DNA from: Kingdonia uniflora | Lineage: Eukaryota; Streptophyta; Magnoliopsida; Ranunculales; Circaeasteraceae | Direction: 5' to 3' | DNA length: 64,000 nt | Assembly: GCA_014058105.1 (NCBI GenBank) | Contig: JACGCM010000560.1 | Span: 4,030,001 to 4,094,000, forward strand | In this document: positions 46,085 through 57,940 of the stretch, piece after piece | How positions within the stretch are numbered: the stretch's first letter is position 1 | How the letters are laid out: every line of letters starts with the position of its first letter | Notes under the pieces: generated by a model | What the model saw: only the letters and a program-made list of their open reading frames with translations | Database searches by the model: none | Told to the model about the DNA's origin: nothing | Program-made: the position numbers and the translations under genes

Positions 46085-47830
46085 GAGAGAAACGTTATTC
46101 TAGTATAAACTAAAATTTAGGGGAAATGGGGTATGTTTTGTCAGACTTCTGCGTCAGGATCATCTACTAGGAAGTCTACAAAGAAATATGCGACTAATTA
46201 GCCTTTTTCAGAATACCGTGGTTCGAAACGTACATAGTGCTTACCGAGGGTTATCGACAATTGTTGAACTCGTCTAGATTTCTCGCGTTTGGACAAGATT
46301 TTACACAAAGGATAATTTGTCATGACTCAAACTAAGTGAGCTTGGAAATATTGTTTTAACTTCAATGTTATGTAAACGAGAACTAATAGTAGTTTCTCAA
46401 TCTTAGTATACCATGATTCCGCTAGAGTGAAAGTTTTGATGATGAAGTAGGCAGGTTTTTCTATCTTCTCATCAAGTCAAATAAGACTAAACTTTAGGAT
46501 TCCTCAGTAATGGCAAGATTTATGGTAAGCTCTTCTTATTCCTTGGGTGTACTCATTACTGGGGACTTTCCCAAATAGCGCTTAAGTTTCTAGAAAGCCG
46601 CTTCACATTCTGCAGTCCACTCAATCTCAAGATCTTGTTTAGGTTTATTTTTCTCTGTCCCTTCATGCAGTAGGTTAAATAACCATCGACACCAATCTAA
46701 AGATTTGAAGACATATTGATTGATTGTCGCTATCTAGCCGGCTAGCTTTTGTACGTCTTTCTTCATCCTTGGAGAAGGCATAGATAATAGCGCACGAATA
46801 CAATCTGGGTCAGCTTTTATGCCTTGCTTACTGATCAAATGTCCCATAAATTTTCCGGATTGGACTCTGAATTGGCACTTGTTAGGATTGAGTCCTATTT
46901 TGTAAAAACAAATAATTTCGAAAGTCGTGTGTAAATCTGCGAGATGGTTCTCCTTCGTAAGACTTTTATACAACCATCAATGTAAACTTTAATCATTTTC
47001 CCAAGATGGCCTTTGAACATTTGGGTCATCAATCTTTGGTAAGTGACTCCAGCGTTCTTGAGTCTAAAGGGCATAACTTTGTAGCAAATACAAGCCATGC
47101 TCTATAATGAAAGCCATTTATTCTAGATCTTCGGTTAATAGAGGTACCTGATTGAACCCTAATACAACGTCCATCATAGATAAGAGTTTGTATCCTGTGG
47201 TGGAATTGAGCAGATGATTGATGATAGGAAGTGGAAAACTATCTATCGGAGTATGATTATTAAGGTCTATGAAATCCACGTAGACTCAAATTTTTCCATT
47301 TTTCTTTGGTACCACCACAATGTTCGAGATCCATTCTGGATAGTTGGCTTTTTCAATAAAACCAAATTCAATGAGTTTATCAATCTCTTTGTTGACTTCT
47401 TCACGAAGTCTCGGCGTTAAAGTTCATTGTTTTTAATTAGCTGCCTCAGCTTTATCTTTCAAACTAAGCTTATGGTAGGCCAAATTTAGATTAATGTCTG
47501 GCATTTCATGAAACGTCCAAGCAAAAACATTACTGTTATCTTTAAGAAATTAAATAAGAGCATTGCGCTCTGTTATGGGCAAGAGAGTGCCAATGTAGGT
47601 ACCACTTTTATCACCACTGATCTCAATGTACTATGTAAGTTTTATGTTTGGCAGTTCATTTTCTGTAAGGTTCTCTGTAATGTTCCCAGTAGTTTTCTAT
47701 AATTACTATGTAAGTTGTGGTATTGATGGTTCTGTCATAGTGGTAACAAAGTTTTCACAAGCTCGGGCTAGCTTCTGACTGTCTTTGATTTCGTAAATAC
47801 CTCCATTCTAATCGAATTGCAGTGCTAAAT
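46085..47830 (-). pseudogene. Element E RT and RNase H
   Basis: RT: MPFRLKNAGVTYQRLMTQMF (47080-47020), catalytic box as YIDG with a small deletion there, LNPNKCQFRVQSGKFMGHLI and KDVQKLAG to 46734. RNase H from 46700 has YFQAHLV and ends near 46150 with AYFFVDFLV. Many stops. The A-like order is intact, but the integrase never follows. Confidence 0.82.
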
Positions 47831-48480
47831 GATAGCTTAATGAGATAGCTCGCATGTTATACAGCCAGCAGTATCCTATGACCCCAGATTATATGATATT
47901 ACATTGATAACGTAGAATATTGCATTAACCATTGCTGGACCAGCTGTATTAGGAAGTATGATATTTCCTACACGTTCTTCCTTAGAGCCGTTGAACCCAC
48001 TTATTTCAATGTCACTGGGTTAAAATTTGTCCGCCAGCCCCATCTAATCAATTGTGCTTTGGAAAAGTAGTTCAATGCTACTGCCAGTATCCACCATCAT
48101 TATATGTAGCACGACATTTCTCATTTTTAACATGATCAGGAGTGCATCGTGATGAGGAAAGTTAATATTTTGAATGTCGCAATCTTTGAAAGTGATCCCT
48201 GTGCGTTAGGAATTTAATGCAGGGAGTAACCGAGCTTCCTTATCGACCATGGATAGATTGTGACATTGGACAAGATGCCGTCTTTTGGATCTGACCGATC
48301 AGCTAATGGTATGAGTCTCGATAAAGTGGTTGAAGGAGATATGGTACAATTGTTTATCCTCTACTATTTCTTTGACCTGTACGATCACCGTGGGAAGCCT
48401 ATAACTCCCGTTGTTATAACTTTCCACATCTAGAATGTACTATGTATTCGTCCATCCATAAAAATATACTCCAACAGTGG
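47831..48480 (-). pseudogene. Element E protease region
   Basis: Weak but ordered blocks: LLIMLKMRNVV, MMVDTGSSIELLF (48100-48062, catalytic Asp-Thr-Gly retained), and a flap-like stretch near 47990. It is the only element here, besides B and C, with a readable catalytic motif. Confidence 0.65.
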
Positions 48481-49918
48481 CTCTAAAGCGAAGCAATGAT
48501 CCGTCTCATAATGTCAAACTTTGTGATGAATGCAACATGTTTTGTTCTCAATAGGTTGGAGATACTGGGCATTAGGAAAACAACTTATCCTTTTGAAGTA
48601 TATGAAAAATACTGGCTATGGTAATAGTCATCTTGGGAAGATAGGATTTTTGCATATTATGGCCTTTCCGAGGTCGATTTAGATTTGGTCCTCTTCCTGT
48701 CTCCTCTAGGATCAGTAGCACAATTAAAATATTAATCTTTGGATTGATCTCGTGCTGTCAAGGTCAATTTCTGAGCTTTGTGTCTTTCAGATACCATTCT
48801 TTCGAGATTGATATATCCATTGACCTTCGCAATCATGTCCTCCAAAGTTGTCAATTTATTTAGAATCAGATATTCCTTCGCTCTACTATCCACGAGCGAA
48901 GCATTGGTGAAGGCTAAAATAGTAATCTTTAGATCGAGCCGGTCTACTTTTCTGGCCAACTCCAAGAATTTCTTAGTAAATTTTTTGAGCTTCCTCCCTG
49001 ATACTTGCTTAAGGCTGAACAGAGAATATAAATTATCTTCCTTATCTCTATTATGCGAATAGTTCTTGACAAAAAGTTTCCGCAATTGTTTGAAAGTCAT
49101 AATAGGCCCTTCGGGTAGTGAATAGAACCATCGTAAAGGCTCCCTAAATAAACTGGTAGAAAAGATCCATCATAGAATGCGGTTGGATGTAGAATGTAGG
49201 CCGAAAGCATCCAAGAATTCTTGAACGTGCTTCACAAGATCATTTCCCTTGTATTTTTGGATTTTTGGTGTGTGGGAACCTCTATATCCAATAATTCTTG
49301 AGAGATCGTGCTTTTCTATAACTTATTGTGAATGCCTTTAGTGGTTTGAGCCTGAGGATCGAACATTTCTTTGATACATTTTTCAACAAGTTCCAGAGTC
49401 ACGTACTAACGAGCTGTAATGGTCGATCATGGGACACGTCCATCTCGAGGGTTGTAGTCGCCACTTTCTTCACTTAGTTGATCACGTGCTGCAATACAAA
49501 CTCTTCCTTGGGGTGGCTCTTCTGCTTGTCCGACTCCAACAAGTCCTCCATCAATTTCTTGGTGAAATTCATATACTAGAGTGGGCACTCCCTCATGATG
49601 CTTATGAACTTCACCTCCCAGATTGTTCGCATAAGGTTTTATCCTGTCGAGAACATAAACCCGCAAAGCAGCTGGCAGCACGCCTTTGTTCTTTTTGGCT
49701 ACAATCTATTGACTCTATAGAACCATTAGCACGTCTTGTATACTTACCATCTGCTGCTCTACAGCGGTTCGCCTTTTAGTTTTGGAGTTTAGATTGGCCC
49801 ATAATTCTGCTAATACAGCATTTCCTTCTCTTGGAGAAATCGGTGTACTCTGGTCTGGAAGCGTCTTGTTATAAAGAGATAATCAGCTATTTTCTGAGAC
49901 AATAAATTTGAGAACGTC
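48481..49918 (-). pseudogene. Element E gag
   Basis: Domain at 49100-48732 with MTFKQLRKLFVKNYSHNRDK, FTKKFLELARKV, RAKEYLILNKLTTLEDM, IAKVNGYINLERM. It is the best-preserved gag block among the minus-strand elements. The N-terminal part toward 49918 is broken. Confidence 0.78.
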
Positions 49919-49939
49919 ATTCTCATAGACATTGCCAAA
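49919..49939 (-). other. Element E primer-binding site (decayed)
   Basis: Minus strand: TTTGGCAATGTCTATGAGAAT. It is a decayed TTGGCGCCGTCTGTGGGAAT, with transitions at several positions. Confidence 0.65.
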
Positions 49940-50366
49940 TGTAATAGCCTAATTTTGTGATCCAAACTTAGTCTTTATACCAAAGATATTTATAACGATT
50001 AACAAACAAAGAGTAACAATTAACACAAAGTTTAGCGCGGAAAACCTATGATTAGGTTAAAAACCATGACCTCTCTTGAGGATTTAGGAAGAGATAGAGG
50101 TTATATTGAGGATTTGCTAACTATTATAATGGAGATTTATGAATAGTTCTGTATAGAGTGTTTAGTGAGCATTCATCTCTTCTTCATCTGGAATTCTCTA
50201 GTCTTATTTATAGTTCTTAATGATGAACGTTACAATATATATTTGATAAACTTTGATCTGATTGTGTAACGTTCTGACCTTGCTATTTTGCAACGGTTTC
50301 ATAGATGACGGTACATTTTATTGGCTCGAACTGCTGATGTAGAGGTCGAAGGTGATGACTAGAACT
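49940..50366 (-). repeat. Element E 5' LTR, part before A2
   Basis: Starts TGTAATAGCC on the plus strand. It shares the interior GGAAAACCT-TGA-TAGGTTAAAAACCATGACCTC with the A LTR. It stops at 50366, where A2 begins. Confidence 0.65.
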
Positions 50367-50989
50367 TCTAATGGCCAAATTCCATAAGCTCGAAATGGCT
50401 TAAAATTTTCTATCACATTAATGGACCTGTAACAATATTCTAATAGAAAGTAAGAAATGGCACAGGTGATTTTAGCATGGAAAACCTCTGAATAGGTAAA
50501 AAAACCACGACCTTGAGTGGAGGATTTTTGTAATAGTATCTTTATTGCTTGAGGCTGATATCTTATTACAAGCTATCTTTAGATATAGAAAAGCATGAAC
50601 CTTGTAGCTAAAAAGTTTGAAATGTTGCTGAGAATCTAGAATAAGTTATTTCTTGATGATCTCTTGTGTAATTTTTCTCGTCCCTGTATCTTCTGGAACT
50701 CTCCCTTTATATAGGCCTTCTCCACAGTTCTACATCGTGTTAGAGCACATTTTCCAAACGATGTGGTTAGTGGCGGTTGACTGAGTAACAGACGAGTTCG
50801 TGAGAAATAGGTATATTTGATTAGATAAGGCTTTTAGGTTTAAGTTTGACCCACGTTCTTAACAAGTTTATGGGGTAGGTTGGAATATTAACTGGGGAAG
50901 ATATGTTAAAAATGCGTGAGTCTGAGATGGAAGTGATTTGAACTGGCGATAACTTGACTTTAGGTGAGATTGAGGGATAGGTCCCTATA
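50367..50989 (-). repeat. A2 3' LTR
   Basis: 623 bp, aligns with A1's 13093-13714 from TCTAATGGCC to GTCCCTATA. The PPT follows at 50990-51003 (minus: TGTGAGGGGACGAT). Confidence 0.8.
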
Positions 50990-51328
50990 ATCGTCCCCTC
51001 ACAACTGAAGTCACGATTGGCTTTGGTTGAGAAATTATCAATTTGTAATTGATATTTGGGTTGAAATTCTTGATAATTAAAATGGAGTAATGATGGCTTT
51101 GAATGTATAGAAGTTATGTGGTTTATAGGGAAATGACGTGCATTTAATGAGGATGTAGATGCTGATGTATGTGACGGTTATGATTTTGAAAAGTTGTATC
51201 TGTAATGAATGATGACGCTTGGTAAAACATACCTACACAATAAATGTAGGGTTACACAAATAGTACCTGTATCGAGTCCTTGAAGCATAGTACGCTTGTA
51301 ATCTGTAAAATTCATTAAAATATTAAAA

Positions 51329-51631
51329 ATGGTGAAGACACGGAGGATGGTCTTTTAAGAGAGGATTGCGTCTAAAATACAGTGGTTAAAGTTGAAATAT
51401 TTTGGTGATCATTCCTTGGAGATGTCAATACCCGCTCCTGTCCCTCCGACTTATCAAGGCATGTTAGAAGACAAAGCGGTTGAAGCTTAAGATGAATTCT
51501 ACTTTAAGTGGAGATTTTATGTCGTCGTCTTGATAGGTGAGGAACGTTGGGCCTTTCTCCGTACTATGGCGGAGGACAAGGTTGGGGATTCATATACAGT
51601 GATAGGTATAGATGCGGGGTAGTTATGCTGA
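51329..51631 (+). pseudogene. A2 small antisense frame (101 codons)
   Basis: Same length and start as A1's 361-663, with two internal stops plus a TAG just before the end. The LKYFGDHSLEMSIPAPV block and EERWAFLRTMAED are well kept. Unrecognised protein. The shared exact length in two copies shows few indels since they separated. Confidence 0.5.
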
Positions 51632-52604
51632 TTTCTTGTACCACCATGGATTCCAAGGTCAAACCCTCTTCATGTCTACCAACTCTTCAGAGGTGGTGGT
51701 TTCAGAGGAGGAGGTAATGGTAGTTGAGGAGGGAGACAACTAGTAAAAATCTGTTTCTACATTTCCATTACATTTTGGCACTCAGAAGACCTTCAGTTTG
51801 TAGAGTTGGTGCCAGCACTGAGTCTACTGCTTGCATAGTTTCCATTTGAAGTTCGACTTGACTTTGACCAAAGTCATGTGAGGGAAGCTTTTTCTTGGTT
51901 CTAATTTTTACTTTGTATCAGGGTAAAAGATCACTGAAGCAGGAAGAACTGAAGGAGTTGATGTGCTAGAGTGCTTGAATGACCTGTTAGTTTTAAAAGC
52001 AATGAAAAAATTATTATCTATAAAGTACCTAGAGTTGGGTGTTGGACAGATTAGATCCCTGTAATATACCTGAGATCGATTACTGAAAAACTTGTTATCT
52101 GTAAAATCATGTGTAATGTTATCGACATTTCTTAAAAATTTGTCATCCAATTACTTGTGCTTATGTAGATATAAATATCTCGTATACTCGAACTGAATCG
52201 TTTGAAGGATGTGTAAAATGAATTGAAGTTTGTGAGTACCGAAAGTATTGTTATTCTAACATTCGAACTGAGATATATATGTGCAAAAATTTATGTGGTA
52301 ATGTAAATATGATATGTATGCGTGTTGAAAATGTGGGAGATAAAAATTATAGGAAATCTGTAATACAAAAATTCGAGATAATAGAGGTCGATAGAGGGAT
52401 AAATTTTGAAAATAAGTTCAACTTGAAAATTAATGTAACGGATGAGTTTAAGGGAAGGGATAAGTTTAAACAGTCTACCTCAAGATTTTTTTGGGGGTTT
52501 CTGTTACGAGGTAAAAGGTCAAAATCACATTTTAAGGGAAAAGTATTGTATAAATGTATAAATAAGGGTAGAATTTATTTTTTGAATATGGAGAAAGGAT
52601 TGTG

Positions 52605-52958
52605 ATGGTGCGGACTCGATCTCGGAGAATTCGTCATGCTGCTGAATGACAATTGGCCATAAAGATCGTTGAAATTCGAGATAGGATTTTTGGATTGTTT
52701 GGTTATGATGCCGAGTTACCAGTGAGGGAATGTTCGCTCAAAGGACTAGATGTAAGGGGTAGGAAACTTGAGTATGACCGGTATTTCTATGAGGTCTGCT
52801 TTCATGAAAAGGTGTGGGATCCTGCAGATTGAGAAAAGATGATTGGATTGATTGCTGAGGTGGAGCTCAAATTTGAAGATGGGATGATCGAGGGAGGAGA
52901 TCTTATCCGATGTGGTTGCTCAGGTCATCAAGGCTATTTTAGATGTAATTATATGTAA
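52605..52958 (+). pseudogene. A2 second antisense frame (118 codons)
   Basis: MVRTRSRRIRHAAE, a TGA, then a long open stretch with LFGYDAELPVREC and RYFYEVCFHEKVWDP, one more TGA, and an end with GDLIRCGCSGHQG, a Cys/His-rich tail, to TAA 52956-52958. In A1 the tail reads in a shifted frame with RCGYPGYHNKCN. The Cys/His pattern could bind metal but does not fit a standard zinc knuckle. Confidence 0.5.
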
Positions 52959-55175
52959 AGTATTATCCTAAATCAATGTAAGTGTTACTAAATTTATCAA
53001 AAAAGTTAGAAGTCAATTTGATCCTCTATTATTGCAAATGTTATTTGAGATGTTTTGACAAACAAATTTTGAATAACTTTGAAAATTTTGTTACCTTTGA
53101 AAATAGCGTCACTAGTACTATAAGTATAGGGAACAAGAACAGAAAAAATACAGGAGCTTCTAGATTTGTTTTCAATGTAAAGCTGTTAAAATCTGATATC
53201 GTGAAGTGTGAGTCATCATGAGTGTGGGAAAGTCAGATAAAGTTATGGAAATAGGAGATAAAAATAGATTAAAATATGAGGGTAGGGGTAATTATAGAAA
53301 ATAATTTTATTGAAAAGGTACAAGACGTCTGACATTGATAGTGGAAAGGACGCCTCCATTCCAAAATTGAGGACGGGTAGTGCGAGGTGCAATAACTGCC
53401 AGCCATTAGAAAGAGAGAATAAATAATACTTCATCTTCATCATTCAAGCATTTTTCAACTTCTAAAAATTTGGAGAGCACAGAGAGAGAAGCACAAAAAA
53501 CTTGCAGAGAAATTGGTAAGGATTTCTCTGAGAGTGATCAACAATCGAAGAGAGTTGCGGGCACAGAATCACGTAGGTGGGCTATACAGCAGCGTTGTGA
53601 GGGAAAGACTTGGCGCTACTACAGATTCTTATTCTGACAATGAAGGATAGTAGAGATGTATATGTGTTTTTTGTAAATCGTAATCAATTTTAAGAAAATC
53701 CTAAAATATCACTATTTATAGCAATCTCTGATATTTGACATATAGATAAAATATTTGAAAGATATGTTACATATGAATGACCGGTGTGTATAAAATAATG
53801 ATAGATACCTGAACCTGTATGTAGGTCGAACGTGAGAGGTATTTGTGTAGGATCAAACTTTGCTTGTAAAATTGTAATTGAGATGGATAGTTTACCTATT
53901 ATCAAGGTTTCGACCTTCGATCGGACGGTAGAGTCTAATAGTGAGGCTAAAGTAGGATTAGAGCAATTTCAAGGCTTTCCCGGTAAATTGGTGGCTTATC
54001 CCCCTGGTTCAAATGTATCTAAAAATTTTGCAAAGCCAAGGCCACCGTAAGAGGGAAATGAGGTAACTGCGAAGAATACGTTGATAGGATATTTAGGGGG
54101 TGTACTGTAGCGATGGGGGAAGAGTATTTTTATTTGTTGGCGGACTTGGAAGAGGAAAAACGAGATAGGGTATAGATGAATTGATCTCGATAGAATATTT
54201 TGATGGGATCGTTCGGAGTGACCTTTCAGAAGGTTTCTTGTGTTACATGTCACAATTAGAGTACGGGTTGAGTCTTCCCCTTACCAATTTGGCGAAGGGG
54301 AACATGTGGGAGGTAATAACTGTTTGTGACCATCTAAATAAAAAATGGGAGAATAAGGGAAAAGTGTGAAGGATATCCCTTGAACTTATTGCAGTTTTAT
54401 GGGGTGAAGAATTATCAAGCCAGTGGTAAGGAAAATTTATGTGCGAGTGCAACTCGATGTCGCTTCTTCGATCTTAATTCAGCAGGTCAAGCCTGGAATG
54501 ACAATGTAATATGGGTGAAGGGTAATTTTGTTCAGAGGGATGACGAAGAACTTTTGGATCTTCTGTTTAGAACTATAAAACAAATAAGTATAACAATGCA
54601 TAGAGTATTATACTATTGATATGTATAAACTAATGATCTTTGGGTGATAATAACAAATGTTGTGCATGGCAAGCCCAAAGTCCCGAGTGGAGAGGAAAGA
54701 TTCATTGTTGAACAAAGTTGTAGAGGAAGAGGTTGAACTTGAGTTTGTGTTGGAGGGACTTGGCCTTAGCAGAAAGAAGAGGGTTGGGAAAAAGTTGAAA
54801 TAGGTTTAAAAATCTCAATCCACTTGGCTGATGGCAGGTGTTAATGATGGGAAGAAGGGAGGAACTGGTGGGGAAGGTCAAACCAATGTGGCCAAGACTC
54901 CTAGATTAGACAGTACGGTTCAGCCAGAGTCTATTATGTTAAGTAAATTAGCTCAAACGTTTCCCAAAAAGCAGATGTTAAAGTGTGTGCCGGCCTCTGG
55001 TACCACTGGAAGTGGTGAGGTTGATGTAAAAGAAAAAAGGAGAAGGATCTAACCTTCGGGGAGGTAGGAGGAAAAGGTCGCTAAAGCGCGACCTATTGCT
55101 GAGGATGATCTTAAAGAAGTGAAGGAAAGAGCCAGACTGGCGGCTCTTCATGGAGAGGAGGATATGAGCAGAATG

Positions 55176-55253
55176 GTATGTATTTATGTTGATTATGTGA
55201 AATATTTATTTATTTCATTTCGAACTCACGCTGAGGTCAATTTATTTGTACAG
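55176..55253 (+). other. A2 antisense gene intron 1
   Basis: GAATG|GTATGT ... TTGTACAG|GTTGC, 78 bp; pairs with A1 4194-4275. Confidence 0.68.
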
Positions 55254-55683
55254 GTTGCTCGTTTGGTGAAGGGGATTTGGCTCGGAATGGAAGAAGAATA
55301 ATCCAAGTTGATGAAGGTGAAGGTCGAGCTAGAAAAGAAGGTAGCTCGAGTGAAGCCTGATGATCTCAAGGAAGCAAAGAAGCTAGAGGCCCTGAAGGCT
55401 TCTCATGCAGTGGTAATTGGCCAACTGCAAGCGAAGGCAAGGGCGAATCTGGTGGAGGTGGAGGTGGAACGTGAAAGACAGGAGCGCCACCTGATGTTGA
55501 AGGGATATTCTAAGGAGAAGATAGATGCCATCATGGCAGACACCTATGTCGAGAAGGGGTGATGATGAAGAAGTGGAAGAAGTGGCGGTGGGAGTTATTG
55601 ATGGGCTAGACGGTGTCTCCCGCCAGACAGTGCTAGACAATCAAGGGGATGACACCGAACTCCCCAAGGGAGAGAACGAGAAG

Positions 55684-55799
55684 GTAGGGTAGAGAAATGA
55701 CTTGTATGAGTATTTTGAAGTGCCTTGTAAATTGCTGGACTTGTGCATATTGAATAGACTTCTGTAGGCTGAGCCCCTTTTTTTGTAACTCTCTTGTAG
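55684..55799 (+). other. A2 antisense gene intron 2
   Basis: GAAG|GTAGGG ... CTCTTGTAG|GCAC, 116 bp; pairs with A1 4689-4790. Confidence 0.6.
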
Positions 55800-55901
55800 G
55801 CACTTAGTGAAATGAGTCTCAGAATAAAAGATCTAGAGACCGGGCTTGCCAGGGAAAAAGAGATCTTTACAGCCTTGCTGTCTTCGCGAGCAGAGTTGCA
55901 G

Positions 55902-56264
55902 ATTTGATCGGAATAGGTCTTCTGACTTGTATGCTATATCGACATAAAGCTACCAAGTAAATTAGATAACATAAAGCGTAGAGGTAGATCAAAAACTTGC
56001 TATCAATTTTAGGAAAATCACACTAATATAGTGCGGAGAAAAATTCAAAGTATTTAGATAAAGTGGAATATTGAAAACATGTACCTTAGACTTCGAAATG
56101 TATGTCATGGAGTACCTATCTGAGATTTTACTTCGACTTTTAAGTCTAAAAGTAGTTGCACACAATAGATGCTAGAAATCAGATATCTTTTTCGAAATTA
56201 GATATATATCATGTTGATGGATGCTCGGAATCGAGCTGTATATAATGTATCTATTATTTTCTAG
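55902..56264 (+). other. A2 antisense gene intron 3 with damaged donor
   Basis: Expected donor GT reads AT (TTGCAG|ATTTG); acceptor TTTTCTAG|GTCGAATTGG intact; 363 bp. Pairs with A1 4893-5221. The donor change is a G-to-A. Confidence 0.55.
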
Positions 56265-57659
56265 GTCGAATTGGATTCAGTTCGTTCGCGCGAAGATGAG
56301 GCACTTCACTGTAACTGAGAATTTGCGGAGGAGTTAGATAGGGTGAGAGAGGCGAATGAAGACAGAGAAGATCAGCACGTAAAGGTGCATTTTAAATGTA
56401 TTGAGGCAAACCAGGCCATTGTTGGCCTCACTCATAAGGTCGAGGAGAAAGACGCCAAAATTTAGAAGGGGATAAAAGAGCTTGTGGAGGATAAAGAACA
56501 CGCCACAAAGCTTCAAAGTTGGGTTAACACGCTAATGGCTAAGGGTAGGCAAGCTGAAATAGCTCAATACCGTATTCAGGCGTTTAAAAGATCGGAGGGA
56601 AAGTCTTGAGCTGATCTTTAGAATTCTAGAAGCGAGCTGAAGCGACTAAAATAGAAAATGAGTGAAAAAGATAACGAGCTGAAGGTAGCTTGAGAACATC
56701 TATCAGCCTCAGAATCTGTAGCCGAATACTTACATATAGCCCTACCTGCCAAGGATATGAAGCTTTGGGGGATGCAACGAAGGTGTGACGAGTTAAATGA
56801 GAGGGTGGCACGATTGAAGATTGAATTGGCGCATGCCAACGCGCGTGTCAAGAAACCGAGGTTAAAGAGCACTCGAGGGGGAGTAGAAATGATGTTAAAG
56901 TTCCTCTAGTCCATGGGGATATAGTTAGCCTTTTAGGTCGAATTAGAGAGCTAGAAGGTGACGTAGCTCGAATTCAAGGGAATGTGCAAAAAGGGAATAC
57001 AAACTTAAGGGAATGTCAGCACAAGTTGGATGCTGCTCTTATCAGGGAGAAGGTCTTTGAAAGGGAAATCAGGGCGAAGGAAATCCTGATGAATAAGAAA
57101 GATGAATCGTTAAAAGATACTTTTGCCAGGGAAGAATTGAATGTAGAAATTGTGAGACTTTACGCTCAGGTAGCAAACTCGGAGGTCACTATTCATGCTA
57201 AATCAGCTAAATATGTCCAAAATTGGAAGAGAATATTACTTTTGATGCTCGGACAGACATGCAAATGGCACATCAGAAGAAACTGTATACGACTATGGAG
57301 TCACACCTCGAGAAAGTGAGGTCTCACTTTTCAAGGATCGTAGTAGCTCATGTGTCACGCGCGGATCTGTTAAAGTCGACCGTTGCATATTTTGTAGAGG
57401 AAGTAAAAAGACTTGAGTTAGAATGAGATACCTTGTTCAAGAGTTTTTCTGACAAGGGATGCATTTGTAAAGTCAATATAGATCGAGGGAACTGTATGGT
57501 CTTCATTGAAACGAATTTAGGCCCTCGACCTGCTGATCTGGTAGAGAGGGACAGAGTTACAGCGATTCGCGAACTAAATTCTGATCAACATCCTACTGAA
57601 TAGCAAAGCATAGTTGACATCCCAGCAGCAGAAAGGAATCCATTGTAATATGACCTGAA

Positions 57660-57940
57660 AATAAATAGTATTTGTTGCAGGCATATTGAAATAAACAAGT
57701 TTTTTTATTTGTTCTTATCGCAAAGATGGGTTGAGTTAGCCAAACCAAGTTAATCTTGATTTAACCGTAGTAATGTTACAAACATATTGAAAGAGATAAA
57801 GGCTAGCATTACATTTGCCTTATCTTATGCCTGCTAGAGTCTTTGATATGAAACAAGTTTCTACATTTGTTTTAATCGCAGAGATTTAGTAGAGTCAGCA
57901 AAACCAAGTGTTATCCTCAATTTAACTGTAGTAATGTTGC
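57660..57940 (-). repeat. A2 remnant of the A tandem repeat
   Basis: About two units of the A1 repeat, the first truncated, with anchor GCTAGCAT at 57807 and the shared CTTTGATATGAAACAAG. It ends where RNase H sequence begins, so the rest of the array and integrase were lost together. Confidence 0.7.

Larger units (their letters stand above)
46080..50366 (-). mobile_element. Element E: 5' half of an old Tat-lineage retrotransposon
   Basis: Minus strand. 5' LTR 49940-50366 (rest split off by A2), PBS, gag, protease, RT and RNase H; it stops at the start of G, so integrase and the 3' end are missing. It is related to A and D but more decayed. Confidence 0.83.
53218..57603 (+). pseudogene. A2 long antisense gene
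   Basis: Same blocks as A1's 2202-6565: start MSVGKSDK at 53218; conserved domain 53884-54560 with FPGKLVAYPPG, LSEGFLCYMSQLEYGLSLPL (with part of the A1 block deleted after LAKGN) and FFDLNSAGQAWNDN; basic KEKRRRI near 55040; coiled coil 55119-55640 and 56265-57600; TAG 57601-57603. Introns are at 55176-55253, 55684-55799 and 55902-56264. Stops and shifts are fewer in the coiled coil than upstream. Confidence 0.65.

Noticed and set aside
52279..52605. 108-codon plus-strand frame in A2
   Set aside because: AT-rich, no motif, and the matching part of A1 (about 1310-1595) is not open.
52930..52958. Zinc knuckle in the second antisense frame of A2
   Set aside because: Cys/His spacing does not fit CX2CX4HX4C and is shifted out of frame in A1.
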